A stretch of 64,000 nucleotides of DNA from NCBI RefSeq assembly GCF_013386115.1, contig NZ_JACAOR010000002.1, positions 359,111 to 423,110 of the forward strand, in the 5' to 3' direction. Position 1 is the first letter of the stretch; each line of letters begins with the position of its first letter. Shown here piece after piece: positions 21,291 to 31,315 of the stretch. This stretch comes from Pseudomonas gingeri. GTDB taxonomy: Bacteria > Pseudomonadota > Gammaproteobacteria > Pseudomonadales > Pseudomonadaceae. The notes beneath the pieces were generated by a model that was not told where the DNA came from, searched no databases, and saw only the letters and a program-made list of their open reading frames with translations. The translations under genes were made by a program, and so were the position numbers.

Positions 21291-21556
21291 GAGCAACCCT
21301 CGCCGAAAACAGATCAAAAAACCAACGGCTAGCTATCTATATGCCAGGTTGGCGAGCATTGTTCCGACTCCCCTGGGGCAAAATGATTCCCCAAACGGTG
21401 TCGGACAAGTCTCTACCTAAGTCAAAATGGACCAACGAACGCTGATCCCCATAGCGCGCGATTATCTAGTAGGCCGCGTTACAACGCATCAGGCGAAACA
21501 AAGTATTTATCGACAAAACCCCCTGTTTTCAGCCCGATACGTCGTTTTTGGTGCTT

Positions 21557-21994
21557 TCAGGTCTGTAACAGGAAGGTTACCGGGCCATCATTGACCAGAT
21601 GCACCTTCATATCCGCCCCGAAACGCCCCGTCGCCACTTGGCCATGCAATCGTTGCGCCTGTGCCACTACATAGTCGAAAAGTGCCTCGGCGACCGCCGG
21701 AGGCGCCGCCATGGAGAAGCTCGGGCGCAATCCGCTGCCGGTATCGGCAGCCAGGGTGAACTGCGATACCAGCAGCAGCCCGCCACCGATGTCCGCCAGG
21801 GAAAGGTTCATCTTGCCCTGGGGATCGCTGAACACCCGATAGTTAAGCAGCTTCTTCAGAAGTTTGTCGGCACAGGCACGGGTGTCGTCGGGCTCGACGG
21901 CCAGCAGCACCAGCAACCCCTGGTCGATGGCACCGACCACCTCCCCCGCGACCTCGACCCGCGCGCCACTGACACGCTGCAGCAGGGCCTTCAT
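21557..21994 (-). CDS. dtd: D-aminoacyl-tRNA deacylase
   Basis: A 145-residue cytosolic enzyme that removes D-amino acids (and glycine from tRNA-Ala) wrongly attached to tRNA. The two family signatures are SQFTLAADT (residues about 76-84) and, at the C-terminus, [11 protein letters not shown], containing the Gly-cisPro motif that enforces chiral rejection. Length is exactly typical. It overlaps pip by four bases on the same strand, a common pairing in Pseudomonas. Confidence 0.96.
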   Translation of the reverse strand: MKALLQRVSGARVEVAGEVVGAIDQGLLVLLAVEPDDTRACADKLLKKLLNYRVFSDPQGKMNLSLADIGGGLLLVSQFTLAADTGSGLRPSFSMAAPPAVAEALFDYVVAQAQRLHGQVATGRFGADMKVHLVNDGPVTFLLQT

Positions 21995-22962
21995 GCTTCT
22001 TCGGGAGGCAGATCGAGCAGGCGCCGGGCCATCTGGCTGGCGGCGCGCACCAGCGCATCGGTGATCCCCGGCTCCGACGCGGCGTGACCGGCATCGCGGA
22101 TTACCTGCAGCTCGCTGTTGGGCCAGGCCTGATGCAACTCCCAGGCGTTGTCCAGCGGGCAGATCACATCGTAGCGGCCATGCACGATCACACCCGGCAG
22201 ATGGGCGATCTTGTCCATGTCGCGAATCAGCTGGTTGGGTTCAAGGAACGCATTGTTGGTGAAGTAGTGGCACTCGATCCGGGCAATCGACAGGGCACGC
22301 TGCGGTTCGGAGAAGCGATCGACCACCAGCGGGTTGGGGCGCAGGGTCGCGGTGCGGCCTTCCCAGGTCGACCAGGCCTTGGCGGCATGCATCTGGGCGA
22401 TCTGGTCGTTGCCGGTCAGGCGTTTGTGGAAGGCGGTCAGCAGGTCGCCGCGCTCGTCCAGCGGGATCGGCGCCAGGTAATCCTGCCAGTAGTCCGGGAA
22501 CAGGCGACTGGCGCCGGCCTGGTAGAACCACTCGATTTCCTGCGGACGGCACAGAAAGATGCCCCGCAGGATCAGGCCATGGACCCGCTCCGGATGGGTC
22601 TGGGCGTAGGCCAGGGCCAGGGTCGAGCCCCAGGAACCGCCGAACAGCACCCATTTGTCGATCCCCAGGTGCTCGCGAATCCGCTCCAGGTCCGCCACCA
22701 GATCCCAGGTGGTGTTGTTTTCCAGGCTGGCGTGGGGAGTCGAACGGCCACAGCCACGCTGGTCGAACGTGACGATACGGTACAGGTTGGGGTCGAAGTA
22801 GCGACGACTCTGGGCATCACAGCCGGCACCCGGGCCGCCGTGAATGAATACCACCGGCAAGCCCTCGGGCGAGCCGCTTTCGTCGACGTACAGCACATGC
22901 GGCTCATCCACGGCCAGATCGTGCCGGGCGTAGGGTTTGATCTGCGGGTACAAAGTCTGCAT
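21991..22962 (-). CDS. pip: Proline iminopeptidase
   Basis: A 323-residue alpha/beta hydrolase of peptidase family S33 that cleaves N-terminal proline from peptides. Visible features are the oxyanion HGGPGAG, the nucleophile elbow [10 protein letters not shown], Asp in HGRYDVICP and the catalytic His in [10 protein letters not shown]. The start is ATG 22962 ([20 protein letters not shown]), the normal family N-terminus; the frame is open 117 bases upstream but the extra residues resemble nothing known. Confidence 0.95.
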   Translation of the reverse strand: MQTLYPQIKPYARHDLAVDEPHVLYVDESGSPEGLPVVFIHGGPGAGCDAQSRRYFDPNLYRIVTFDQRGCGRSTPHASLENNTTWDLVADLERIREHLGIDKWVLFGGSWGSTLALAYAQTHPERVHGLILRGIFLCRPQEIEWFYQAGASRLFPDYWQDYLAPIPLDERGDLLTAFHKRLTGNDQIAQMHAAKAWSTWEGRTATLRPNPLVVDRFSEPQRALSIARIECHYFTNNAFLEPNQLIRDMDKIAHLPGVIVHGRYDVICPLDNAWELHQAWPNSELQVIRDAGHAASEPGITDALVRAASQMARRLLDLPPEEA

Positions 22963-23212
22963 CACGCGCTCCGTAAGGGTCGAGGTCATCCCTGGGGGGA
23001 CTTCTATTATTCTGCCGTCCGGCATCATAAACCCGAATTGCCGAAACGGCATGCCCTTGTCAAAAGCGCCGCCGCGCAACCCCTCCCCAGGCGCCTAGCC
23101 GTTCGGTCAGTGTTCAAATCGGTTCAATAAACGTTTCAATACCCAGGGTAAAACCGAGCGGCAGGAGCTGCTCCACCGGGCTATCAGAGCCAGACATGAA
23201 AGGGAGTTTCGA

Positions 23213-24133
23213 ATGTGCCAGTACCGCTTGCCCGACCTGCTTTCCTACCCGGAAAAAGCCATTATCGTCGCCGACAACGAAATGTTTATCCGTGGCCTCT
23301 GCGAACTGGGGCTGGAAGCCAGCCTGCTGGGATCGCTGGAACAACTGCCCGCCCACAGCCTGGGCTTTTCCTTTTCCAGCCAGGGCGCCCGGCAGTTCTA
23401 CCAGCGCGCGGCGCGAACCGGCCACAAGCAGACGCTGCTATGCCCGCTGCATGTCTTCGAGCCCAGCCTGGAAAACGCCCTTTACAGCCTGATGCTGTTG
23501 TTGCGCAGCAACTTTGCCGATTGCCTGCAACGCCAACAGGACACCCTGAGGCTGTTGAGTGGCCAGCAACGGTTGCGCCTGAGCAGTGCCAGCAGCCGGG
23601 CCGAGGTCTGGCTCGATCACCATTCAACGCCCTATGCCATGACCCGCGACGAGATCGGCAGCAACTTCGTGCTGTCGGTCACCGAGCTGTTCGAGGTGCA
23701 CTATGCCCATATGAATCCGGACGGCCCCGATCTGTTCCAGGTCAGCGGCGTGCTGCATGTCAGCGGCCTGTTGATGTCCCGGGGCAGCCGGGCCCAGTCG
23801 CTGCCGCACGAGCTGGTGGTCGACATGCAGGCGCTGGCCACCAACGTCGCCCGCCACGATGCCTGGCTGCAGGTCGAGCGCAATCGGGTGCTCTCGCTCA
23901 AGGTCGCGGGCCGGGAGTACGTCGACCTGTTGCGCCGGGCCGCCGGCAAGCGCGGGCTGCTGCTCAGCGAATTTGCCATCGGGGTCAATGACGCCATCGG
24001 ACCGAACATCAACTACAGCCACAACTCGCCGATGAACGAAGGCATCAGGGGTGTCCACGTGGCCATCGGGGATGGGGCCAGCGGCTATCACATCGACTTT
24101 CTCAGCCCCGGGGTCGAGGTGCTTCCCCTGTAG
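23213..24133 (+). CDS. Uncharacterised protein related to M29 aminopeptidase / NicX-like metalloenzymes
   Basis: A 306-residue cytosolic protein, not confidently assigned. Its C-terminal third resembles the metal site of family M29 aminopeptidases and the related 2,5-dihydroxypyridine dioxygenase NicX. It shows SEFAIGVN (Glu253), MNEGIRGVHVAIGDG (Glu276, His282) and GYHIDF (His293, Asp295), the order Glu-Glu-His-His-x-Asp expected for that fold. The N-terminal 150 residues show no motif I know. The ATG follows AAGGGAG. It is on the plus strand between pip and the end of the hut operon. A metal-dependent hydrolase or dioxygenase role is inference; substrate unknown. Confidence 0.75.
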   Translation: MCQYRLPDLLSYPEKAIIVADNEMFIRGLCELGLEASLLGSLEQLPAHSLGFSFSSQGARQFYQRAARTGHKQTLLCPLHVFEPSLENALYSLMLLLRSNFADCLQRQQDTLRLLSGQQRLRLSSASSRAEVWLDHHSTPYAMTRDEIGSNFVLSVTELFEVHYAHMNPDGPDLFQVSGVLHVSGLLMSRGSRAQSLPHELVVDMQALATNVARHDAWLQVERNRVLSLKVAGREYVDLLRRAAGKRGLLLSEFAIGVNDAIGPNINYSHNSPMNEGIRGVHVAIGDGASGYHIDFLSPGVEVLPL

Positions 24134-24215
24134 GAGCCGGCTTGCCGGCGAAGAGGCCGGTGAGTCTTGCACCGCCTGAGCGGATGCCATCGCCGGCAAG
24201 CCGGCCCCTACCAGG
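24128..24215. repeat. REPIN (paired REP elements)
   Basis: Two inverted REP sequences, CTGTAGGAGCCGGCTTGCC and its complement, enclose about 35 bp. The pair starts over the stop codon of the M29-like gene and lies between that gene and the 3' end of hutG. Confidence 0.85.
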
Positions 24216-24234
24216 GTTTCATGAGCCGTGGCTG

Positions 24235-25038
24235 TCAGCGGCCGTAGCGCTCGCGTCCCCAGGCCAGCAACCCTTGCAGCAGCTCCCTGAGCACGACCCG
24301 CGTCGGCTCGGCCAGGTCGCTGCGGTAGTTGAACGGTTCGAACTCTTCCATGTAGGTGCACTGGCCCAGTTCCAGTTGCACGGCATGGATGTGCTCGGCG
24401 GGATGGCCGTAGTGACGGGTGATATGACCGCCCTTGAAACGCCCGTTGAGCACATGGCTGTAGGCCGGATGGCCGGCACAGATCGCTTCCAGGCGCGACG
24501 CGAGTTGTGGATCGCAGGCCGCGCCATTGAACGTGCCGAGGTTGAAGTCCGGCAGCTTGCCCTCGAACAGGTGCGGGATCACCGAGCGGATCGAGTGGGC
24601 ATCGAACAGCAGCGCATAGCCGAACTCGGCCTTGAGCCGCGCCAGTTCATCCCGCAGAGTGCGGTGATACGGCGTCCACACCTGTTCCAGGTAGGTCGCC
24701 CGCTCCTCGGCGGACGGCACCTGGCCGTCCTGGAACAGCGGCACGCCGTCGAACAGCGTCGCCGGGTAGAGGCCGGTGGTGGCACCGACATACAACGGCT
24801 TGTCGTCGGACGGGCGGTTGAGGTCGATGACAAACCGCGAATACTCGGCCGCCAGGGTGCTGGCACCCAGCTCCTCGGCGAAGTCATACAGCCGTGGAAT
24901 ATGCCAGTCGGTATCCGGCAGGCTGCGGGCCTCGGGAATCAGCCCGTCCCTGACCGCCGGGGTCAGTTTCAACCCGGCGTGGGGCATGCTGATCAGCAAC
25001 GGCACGCGGCCTTGTTTGAAGCTCAGAACGTTATCCAC
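24235..25038 (-). CDS. hutG: N-formylglutamate deformylase
   Basis: A 267-residue zinc-dependent hydrolase that converts N-formyl-L-glutamate to glutamate and formate, the last step of the five-step histidine pathway. Motifs include LLISMPHAGLKL, FVIDLNRP, LLFDAHSIRSVIP and NGRFKGGHITRHYG. I choose GTG 25038 (MDNVLSFKQG) because AGGAG is 7 bases upstream; an in-frame ATG two codons earlier overlaps that ribosome site. It is 10 bp after hutI and is the last gene of the operon. The pairing with hutF marks the five-step route. Confidence 0.94.
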   Translation of the reverse strand: MDNVLSFKQGRVPLLISMPHAGLKLTPAVRDGLIPEARSLPDTDWHIPRLYDFAEELGASTLAAEYSRFVIDLNRPSDDKPLYVGATTGLYPATLFDGVPLFQDGQVPSAEERATYLEQVWTPYHRTLRDELARLKAEFGYALLFDAHSIRSVIPHLFEGKLPDFNLGTFNGAACDPQLASRLEAICAGHPAYSHVLNGRFKGGHITRHYGHPAEHIHAVQLELGQCTYMEEFEPFNYRSDLAEPTRVVLRELLQGLLAWGRERYGR

Positions 25039-25048
25039 AACCATTCTC

Positions 25049-26254
25049 CTAGATCAGTACTTCAATGCCGTGGCGCACCACGCGTTTGCTCAGGTCACCG
25101 CCCAGCCAGTAGGCCAGGTCCGCCGGGCGCTCGATCTGCCAGGCGACGAAATCCGCCACCTTGCCGGCTTCCAGGGAACCGTGGCTGTCGCCCATGCCCA
25201 GCGCCGTGGCGGCGTGCAGGGTGACACCGGCCAGGGCTTCTTCCGGGGTCATGCGGAACAGCGTGCAGGCCATGTTCAACATCAAGCGCAGCGACAGCGC
25301 CGGCGAAGTCCCCGGATTGAGGTCGCTGGCAACCGCGATCTTCACCCCGTGCCGGCGCAGGGCATCCATCGGTGGCAGTTGGGTTTCGCGCAGGAAATAG
25401 AAGGCGCCGGGCAGCAGCACCGCCACGGTACCGGCCGCCGCCATGGCGATGGCGTCCTCTTCGGTCATGAACTCCAGGTGATCCGCCGACAGCGCCTGAT
25501 AACGCGCCGCCAGGCTCGAACCGTGCAGCGAGGACAATTGCTCGGCGTGCAGTTTCACCGGCAGGCCCAGTTGCCGGGCGACCTTGAACACCCGCTCGAC
25601 CTGGGCCGGGGAAAACGCCAGGTATTCGCAGAATGCATCGACCGCGTCCACCAGGCCTTCGGCCGCCAGGGCCGGGAGCATCTCGGTGCAGATATGCTCG
25701 ATGTAGTCATCGGCGCGATCCTTGTACTCCGGCGGCAACGCATGGGCCGCCAGGCAGGTGCTGCGCACGGTCACCGGCAGTTCGGCGCCCAGACGGCGGA
25801 TCACCTTGAGGATCTTGCGCTCGCTGTCCAGGTCCAGGCCATAGCCGGACTTGATCTCGACACTGGTCACGCCGTCGCGCAGCAGGCAGCTCAGGCGTTG
25901 CCGGGCGCTGGCGAACAGCTCGTCCTCACTGGCGGCACGGGTCGCCCGCACGGTGCTGGCGATACCCCCACCGGCAGCCGCGATCTCGGCGTAGCTCACG
26001 CCTTGCAGGCGCTGCTCGAACTCACCGCTGCGGTTACCGCCGAACACCGTGTGGGTATGGCAATCGATCAGCCCCGGTGTCACCCAGGCCCCTTCCAGAT
26101 CATTGACCTGTGGATAATCCGCAACCGGCAGTTCGGCACGCGGGCCGATCCACTCGATCTTCGACGCCACGGTCACGATGGCGGCGTCCTCGATGATCGA
26201 GTAGGTGCCTTGCGCCATGCTTGCAACGTGACAGTTCTGCCAAAGGGTTTTCAT
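25049..26254 (-). CDS. hutI: Imidazolonepropionase
   Basis: A 401-residue amidohydrolase-superfamily enzyme that opens imidazolonepropionate to N-formimino-glutamate. Metal-ligand motifs are visible: [12 protein letters not shown] (HxH), KLHAEQLS, and the Asp of [19 protein letters not shown] is a typical family loop. Preceded by GGAGG. It lies 16 bp downstream of the histidine permease gene and 10 bp upstream of hutG. Confidence 0.96.
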   Translation of the reverse strand: MKTLWQNCHVASMAQGTYSIIEDAAIVTVASKIEWIGPRAELPVADYPQVNDLEGAWVTPGLIDCHTHTVFGGNRSGEFEQRLQGVSYAEIAAAGGGIASTVRATRAASEDELFASARQRLSCLLRDGVTSVEIKSGYGLDLDSERKILKVIRRLGAELPVTVRSTCLAAHALPPEYKDRADDYIEHICTEMLPALAAEGLVDAVDAFCEYLAFSPAQVERVFKVARQLGLPVKLHAEQLSSLHGSSLAARYQALSADHLEFMTEEDAIAMAAAGTVAVLLPGAFYFLRETQLPPMDALRRHGVKIAVASDLNPGTSPALSLRLMLNMACTLFRMTPEEALAGVTLHAATALGMGDSHGSLEAGKVADFVAWQIERPADLAYWLGGDLSKRVVRHGIEVLI

Positions 26255-26270
26255 CCGGGGCCTCCGTGGG

Positions 26271-27680
26271 CTATCGATGAGACAGGGAAGGATCTTGCAC
26301 GACCCGCGCCGCCTGGGCGGCGGCCGGCTTGACCCAGATCAGGTAGGCCAGCACCAGCAGGCCGATCCATACCGCGCCGACGATCAGCGCCGGACGGCTG
26401 TCCGGGAACCAGCCCAGCACGCCGAAGATAAAGACCATGAAGGCAATGGCCGCCATCGGTGCATAGGGCCAGAACGGCACGGGGAATTTCAGTTGGGCCG
26501 CTTCTTCACGGCTCATCGAGCGACGCATGGCGACCTGGGTGATCAGGATCATGATCCATACCCAGACGGTGGCGAAGGTCGCGATCGAGGCGATCAGCAG
26601 GAAAACGTTTTCCGGGATCAGGTAATTCAGGACCACGCCACCCAGCAGGGCCGCGCCCATGACCACCACGGTCATCCACGGCACACCGGCCCGGGACAAC
26701 CGGGCAAAGGCCTGGGGCGCCTGCCCCTGCTGAGCCAGGCCGTACATCATGCGCCCGGCGCCGAAGATGTCGCTGTTGATCGCCGACACGGCCGCCGAGA
26801 TCACCACGATATTGAGGATGGTCGCCGCCGAGCCGATGCCCAGGTTCTGGAAGATCTGCACGAACGGGCTGCCCTGGCTGCCGATCTGCGGCCACGGGTA
26901 GATGGACATCAGCACGAACAGGGTCAGCACGTAGAACAGCAGGATGCGCACCGGCACCGCATTGATCGCCTTGGGGATCACCCGCTGCGGGTCCTTGGCT
27001 TCGCCGGCGGTGACGCCGATGATCTCGATACCGCCGAAGGCGAACATCACCACCGCGAACGAGGCGATCATCCCGGCCGCGCCGTTGGGCATGAAGCCGC
27101 CATGGGCCCAGAGATTGCCGATACCGACTTCAGCGCCCGGCGTGGCCGTGCTGATGCCGAAGAACATGATGCCGAAACCGCCGAGGATCATCGCGACAAT
27201 GGCGCCGACCTTGAGCAGCGACAGCCAGAACTCCATTTCCCCGAAGACCTTCACCGCGCACAGGTTCAGCGCGCCGATAAAGAACACGATGCCCAGGACC
27301 CAGACCCAGCGGTCGACCTCCGGAAACCAGAAGCCCATATAGATGCCGAAGGCGGTGACATCGGCCAGGCCGACGATGACCATCTCGAAGGCGTAGGTCC
27401 AGCCGAGGATAAAGCCGGACATCGGGCCGACGTAGGTACTGGCGTACTGGCCGAAGGAGCCGGACACCGGGTTGTGCACCGCCATTTCACCGAGCGCGCG
27501 CATCACCATGAACACTGCGGCGCCACCGATCAGGTAGGCCAGCAGCACGGCCGGGCCGGCCATCTGGATGGCCGAGGCGGAACCGTAGAACAACCCTGTG
27601 CCGATGGCGGAACCCAGGGCCATGAAGCGAATATGTCGGGCGGAAAGCCCGCGTTTCAAACCTTTGACTGGCTGTTGCAT
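26271..27680 (-). CDS. hutT: APC-family histidine permease (HutT-type)
   Basis: A 469-residue, 12-helix amino-acid permease of the APC superfamily. The start, [28 protein letters not shown], carries the helix 1 substrate-binding GSAIGTGL motif, and [22 protein letters not shown] is the classic AAT-subfamily loop. Location between hutH and hutI indicates a histidine importer; in P. fluorescens SBW25 the gene at this place is called hutTh. An AAGAATAA motif just upstream of the ribosome site suggests Hfq/Crc translational control. Confidence 0.9.
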   Translation of the reverse strand: MQQPVKGLKRGLSARHIRFMALGSAIGTGLFYGSASAIQMAGPAVLLAYLIGGAAVFMVMRALGEMAVHNPVSGSFGQYASTYVGPMSGFILGWTYAFEMVIVGLADVTAFGIYMGFWFPEVDRWVWVLGIVFFIGALNLCAVKVFGEMEFWLSLLKVGAIVAMILGGFGIMFFGISTATPGAEVGIGNLWAHGGFMPNGAAGMIASFAVVMFAFGGIEIIGVTAGEAKDPQRVIPKAINAVPVRILLFYVLTLFVLMSIYPWPQIGSQGSPFVQIFQNLGIGSAATILNIVVISAAVSAINSDIFGAGRMMYGLAQQGQAPQAFARLSRAGVPWMTVVVMGAALLGGVVLNYLIPENVFLLIASIATFATVWVWIMILITQVAMRRSMSREEAAQLKFPVPFWPYAPMAAIAFMVFIFGVLGWFPDSRPALIVGAVWIGLLVLAYLIWVKPAAAQAARVVQDPSLSHR

Positions 27681-27693
27681 GACTCGTCCTTAA

Positions 27694-27701
27694 TTATTCT
27701 T
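27694..27701 (-). promoter_or_regulatory. Candidate Hfq/Crc (CA) motif before hutT
   Basis: On the minus strand the leader reads AAGAATAATTAAGGA before the hutT ATG. AAGAATAA fits the AAnAAnAA motif through which Hfq with Crc blocks translation during carbon catabolite repression. It is 13 bases upstream of the start codon, next to the AAGGA ribosome site. Confidence 0.55.
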
Positions 27702-27842
27702 ATCGGTACAGATCGATGAGAATCAGACTTGTGGCGAAGGTCTTGCGACCACCCGGCCGCAAAAAGGGGTCGCAGAGTACCCAACCCGACCCGCCCAGGC
27801 AAAAAGCATCTGCCGGGTGGCGGGTCTGGAGGCCACCCCACC

Positions 27843-28003
27843 TTGTGGGAGCCGGGCTTGCCTGTAACCACCCTGTGGGAGAAGCAGCCAACATGGCCAC
27901 ACCCTGTGGGAGCGGGCTTGCCCGCGAAACAGCCAACACGGTTCCCCGGACGACTGCGGTGCCCGGGCCGTTGCTTTCGCGGGCAAGCCCGCTCCCACAA
28001 GGG
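27843..28003. repeat. REP cluster in the hutT-hutH intergenic region
   Basis: The 350-bp gap between hutH (ends 28031) and hutT (starts 27680) is filled largely by REP elements. A degenerate unit lies at 27843-27870, and a full inverted pair at 27903-27930 and 27977-28003 (CTGTGGGAGCGGGCTTGCCCGCGAA and its complement) encloses about 46 bp. The remaining 27702-27842 holds no gene I can support. Confidence 0.88.
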
Positions 28004-28030
28004 AAACCCCAAGTCTGTTCCTGGCAACGC

Positions 28031-29569
28031 TTACAGGCTTGGCAGCAACTTCGCCGGGACCAGCGGGGTCAGGCAACGGGACGCCAGCAGCTCGCTGGCC
28101 GCTTCGATATCCGGGGCGAAGAAACGGTCCTTGTCGTAGTAGGCGACCTTTTCACGCAGGGTCGCACGGGCAGTCTCCAGGGTCGGCGAGGTTTTCAGGC
28201 CGTTGCGCAGGTCCAGGCCCTGGCAGGCTGCCAGCCATTCGACCGCGAGAATCCCGCGGGTGTTCTCGGCCATTTCCCACAGGCGCTTGCCGGCGGCCGG
28301 CGCCATCGACACATGGTCTTCCTGGTTCGCCGAAGTCGGCAGGCTGTCGACACTGTGCGGATGCGCCAGGGCCTTGTTCTCGCTGGCCAGGGCCGCCGCG
28401 GTGACCTGGGCGATCATGAAGCCGGAGTTGACGCCGCCATTGGCCACCAGGAACGGCGGCAACTGCGACATGTGCTTGTCCATCATCAGCGAGATACGGC
28501 GCTCGCTCAGGGAACCGATCTCGGCAATCGCCAGAGCCATGTTGTCGGCGGCCATGGCCACCGGTTCGGCATGGAAGTTGCCGCCGGAAATCACGTCGCC
28601 TTCCGCCGCGAACACCAGCGGGTTGTCCGATACGGCGTTGGCTTCGACCACCAGCACTTCGGCCGCCTGGCGGAACTGGGTCAGGCAGGCACCCATGACC
28701 TGCGGCTGGCAGCGCAGGGAGTAAGGATCCTGGACCTTCTCGCAGTTCTCGTGGGAGTCGGACACTTCACTGCGCTCGCCCAGCAGGTGGCGATAGCTCG
28801 CTGCCGCGTCGATCTGGCCGCGCTGGCCGCGGGCTTCATGGATCCGGGCGTCGAACGGCGAACGCGAACCCAGCACCGCCTCGACGGTCAGGCCGCCGGC
28901 GACCAGGGCACCGGCAAACAGGTCTTCGCCTTCGAACAGCCCGCGCAGGGCAAAGGCGGTGGACACCTGGGTGCCGTTGAGCAGCGCCAGGCCTTCTTTC
29001 GCGGCCAGGGTCAGCGGTTGCAGGCCGGCCTGCTTCAGCGCGGTCGGCGCGTCCAGCCACTCGCCCTTGTAGCGCGCCTTGCCTTCGCCCAGCAGCACCA
29101 GCGACATATGGGCCAATGGCGCCAGGTCACCGGAGGCACCGACCGAGCCTTTGAGCGGAATGTGCGGATAAACCTCGGCATTGATCAGCGCGATCAGCGC
29201 GTCGATCACCTGGCGGCGGATACCGGAGAAACCCCGGCTCAGGCTGTTGACCTTGAGCACCATGATCAGGCGTACCAGCGCATCGCTGATCGGCGCGCCA
29301 ACGCCGGCCGCGTGGGACAGCACCAGGGAGCGCTGGAGGTTTTCCAGGTCTTCGCTGGCGATACGGGTCGAGGCCAGCAGACCGAAACCGGTGTTGATGC
29401 CGTAGGCGGTGCGGTTTTCCGCGAGGATCTGCTCGACGCAGGCGACGCTGGCCTCGATCTGCGCCGATGCGCTGTTGTCGAGGGTCAGTTTGACGGGCTG
29501 CTGGTAGACCGCGCGCAGTTGCGCCAGGGTCAGTTGGCCGGGAATCAGGTTTAACGCAGTCACATTCAT
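28031..29569 (-). CDS. hutH: Histidine ammonia-lyase (catalytically complete copy)
   Basis: A 512-residue lyase converting L-histidine to urocanate and ammonia. The MIO-forming triad Ala145-Ser146-Gly147 is present in [15 protein letters not shown]. The other active-site residues known from P. putida HAL are all present at a constant +3 offset: Tyr56, His86, Asn198, Gln280, Tyr283, Arg286, Phe332 and Glu417. The ATG follows AAGGAGC. This is the copy usually called hutH2 in P. fluorescens. It is 108 bp downstream of the MIO-less homologue. Confidence 0.97.
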   Translation of the reverse strand: MNVTALNLIPGQLTLAQLRAVYQQPVKLTLDNSASAQIEASVACVEQILAENRTAYGINTGFGLLASTRIASEDLENLQRSLVLSHAAGVGAPISDALVRLIMVLKVNSLSRGFSGIRRQVIDALIALINAEVYPHIPLKGSVGASGDLAPLAHMSLVLLGEGKARYKGEWLDAPTALKQAGLQPLTLAAKEGLALLNGTQVSTAFALRGLFEGEDLFAGALVAGGLTVEAVLGSRSPFDARIHEARGQRGQIDAAASYRHLLGERSEVSDSHENCEKVQDPYSLRCQPQVMGACLTQFRQAAEVLVVEANAVSDNPLVFAAEGDVISGGNFHAEPVAMAADNMALAIAEIGSLSERRISLMMDKHMSQLPPFLVANGGVNSGFMIAQVTAAALASENKALAHPHSVDSLPTSANQEDHVSMAPAAGKRLWEMAENTRGILAVEWLAACQGLDLRNGLKTSPTLETARATLREKVAYYDKDRFFAPDIEAASELLASRCLTPLVPAKLLPSL

Positions 29570-29677
29570 GCTCCTTTTGAGAGTTTTATTAACTACCAGT
29601 CGCTCCGGAAGCTTCCGTTATCCGTCGCTGTCCGCTTTTTGAGCGGATGGCGCCTTGGCACGCTGGTCATCGTGGAA

Positions 29678-31201
29678 TCAATGCAGGTTCGGCAACCTGT
29701 CGTGCAAGAGCGTGGCGTCCTTGAGGATCGCCGCCGCACTGGCGATGTCCGGCGCCAGCCAGCGGTCCTGCTCATAAGCCGGCACACGCTCGCGCAGCAG
29801 TTTCCAGGCGGCGTCGGTGCCGGCGCCGAAACGCTGCGCCTTGAGGAATTCGAAGGCCTGGGCCGCCAGCAGGTACTCGATGGCGAGGACCTGGGTGCAG
29901 TTCTCCAGGACCTGGTGCAACTTGAGCGCGGCGTTGGTGCCCATGCTCAGGTGATCTTCCTGCAGCGCGGAGGTGACGTAGTTGTCGAGCACCGCCGGTT
30001 GCGCCAACTGGCGATTCTGCGCACAGAGGGACGCGGCGACGTACTGCACGATCATCATCCCCGAGTTGACGCCCGGCTGGCTGACCAGGAACGCCGGCAA
30101 GCCACTGACGTGGGGGTTGATCAGGCGATCGAGGCGACGCTCGGCAATCGAGCCGATTTCCGCCATGGCAATCGCCAGCAGATCCGCCGCGAGGGCCACC
30201 GACTGGCCGTGGGGGTTGGCCTGGGACATCACCCGGAAGTTGTCCGGCGTGCCCAGCAACAGCGGGTTGTCGGTGCAACCGTTGAGTTCGGTTTCGATCT
30301 GCCGGGTGGCATGGGCCAGTTGATCGCGGGCGGCGCCGTGGACCTGCGGGATCGAGCGGATACTCAGGGCGTCCTGGGTACGAATGCCCTTGCTCGCGGC
30401 GATCACTTCGCTGCCTTCGAGCAGGCTGCGCAGGTTGCTGCCGACCTGCTGCATGCCGGGATGCGGCTTGAGGGCGATGATCTCGGCGTCGAACGCGGCG
30501 ATCTGCCCGCGCTGGGCCTCGAAGCTCATCGCCGCAGTGACGTCGGACCATTGCACCAGACGATGAGCATCGGCCAGGGCCAGGCAGCTCAGGCCACTCA
30601 TGCACGGCGTGCCGTTGACCAGGCACAGTCCGTCCTTGGCCCCCAGTCGCACCGGTTGCAGGCCTTCCTCGGCCAGGGCCTGTTGCGCGGCAACGATCTG
30701 CCCGCGGTAGCTGACCTGGCCGACACCGAGCAGGGCCACGCCGATGTGGGCCATATGGGTCAGGTAACCGACCGACCCCTGGGAGGGCACCTGCGGGGTG
30801 ATACCGTGATTGAGCAGCGCCAGCAGGGCTTCGACCACCTGGCGGTGCAGGCCGGACTTGCCATGGCTGTAGTTGATGACGGCGGCGCAGATGATCGCCC
30901 GGGTCTGTTCGTCGGCCAACGGCGCACCGACGCCACAGGCATGGCTGAGCAGGGTGTTGCGGGACAACTGGCTGAGTTGCTCGCCGGACAGCGACACGTT
31001 GGAAAGGCCGCCCAGGCCGGTGTTCACGCCATAGGCGCGCTCGCCGCTGACGACGATCCGCTGGACGATGGCCTGGGCGTTGTCGATCCGCGTCCAGGTC
31101 TGCGGCGCCAGTTCGAGCTGCGCGCCGTGCCGGGCCACCGCGACCACATCCTGCCAGCGCAACGGCGCATCGGCGATAACGATTTTTTCAGCCTGGGACA
31201 T
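29678..31201 (-). CDS. hutH1: HAL-family homologue lacking the MIO triad (HutH1-type)
   Basis: A 507-residue protein clearly homologous to histidine ammonia-lyase over its whole length, but QGSVGYLTHMAH (141-152) replaces the [15 protein letters not shown] block of the neighbouring lyase. Aligned, exactly the three MIO-forming residues Ala-Ser-Gly are missing. The catalytic Tyr and Phe equivalents are also changed, to Leu279 (QDALSIR) and Pro330 (ANPHGQ). Tyr57, His87, Asn196, Gln276, Arg282 and Glu415 are kept. The reading frame is intact, with a GAGGTTGAAG ribosome site before ATG 31201. It cannot use the known lyase mechanism. P. aeruginosa has a second HAL homologue in its hut locus, and genetic work in P. 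fluorescens SBW25 found hutH1 dispensable for growth on histidine (both recalled). Function unknown. Confidence 0.9.
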   Translation of the reverse strand: MSQAEKIVIADAPLRWQDVVAVARHGAQLELAPQTWTRIDNAQAIVQRIVVSGERAYGVNTGLGGLSNVSLSGEQLSQLSRNTLLSHACGVGAPLADEQTRAIICAAVINYSHGKSGLHRQVVEALLALLNHGITPQVPSQGSVGYLTHMAHIGVALLGVGQVSYRGQIVAAQQALAEEGLQPVRLGAKDGLCLVNGTPCMSGLSCLALADAHRLVQWSDVTAAMSFEAQRGQIAAFDAEIIALKPHPGMQQVGSNLRSLLEGSEVIAASKGIRTQDALSIRSIPQVHGAARDQLAHATRQIETELNGCTDNPLLLGTPDNFRVMSQANPHGQSVALAADLLAIAMAEIGSIAERRLDRLINPHVSGLPAFLVSQPGVNSGMMIVQYVAASLCAQNRQLAQPAVLDNYVTSALQEDHLSMGTNAALKLHQVLENCTQVLAIEYLLAAQAFEFLKAQRFGAGTDAAWKLLRERVPAYEQDRWLAPDIASAAAILKDATLLHDRLPNLH

Positions 31202-31260
31202 CTTCAACCTCATCCTTACAACCTGAATATTGATACAACTTCACCGCCCCCCCGAACCCC

Positions 31261-31284
31261 GTGGGAGCGGGCTTGCCCGCGAAG
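31261..31284. repeat. Single REP element between hutV and hutH1
   Basis: GTGGGAGC-GGGCTTGCCCGCGAAG, one REP unit without an inverted partner, in the 114-bp gap of the hut operon. Confidence 0.8.
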
Positions 31285-31315
31285 GGGCCCGCACCGGCAC
31301 CACACCTCTTGCGCC

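Noticed and set aside
23196..23492. 98-codon frame starting just before the M29-like gene
   Set aside because: Overlaps the start of the M29-like gene in another frame and shows a Ser/Ala/Arg-rich shadow composition.
27843..28003. Repeated inverted sequences as an insertion sequence or its remnant
   Set aside because: No transposase frame is present; the units are REP elements repeated throughout the window.
30745..30790. The missing MIO triad in HutH1 as a sequencing or assembly error
   Set aside because: The change is exactly in frame and is accompanied by independent substitutions at two other active-site positions, which an error would not produce.
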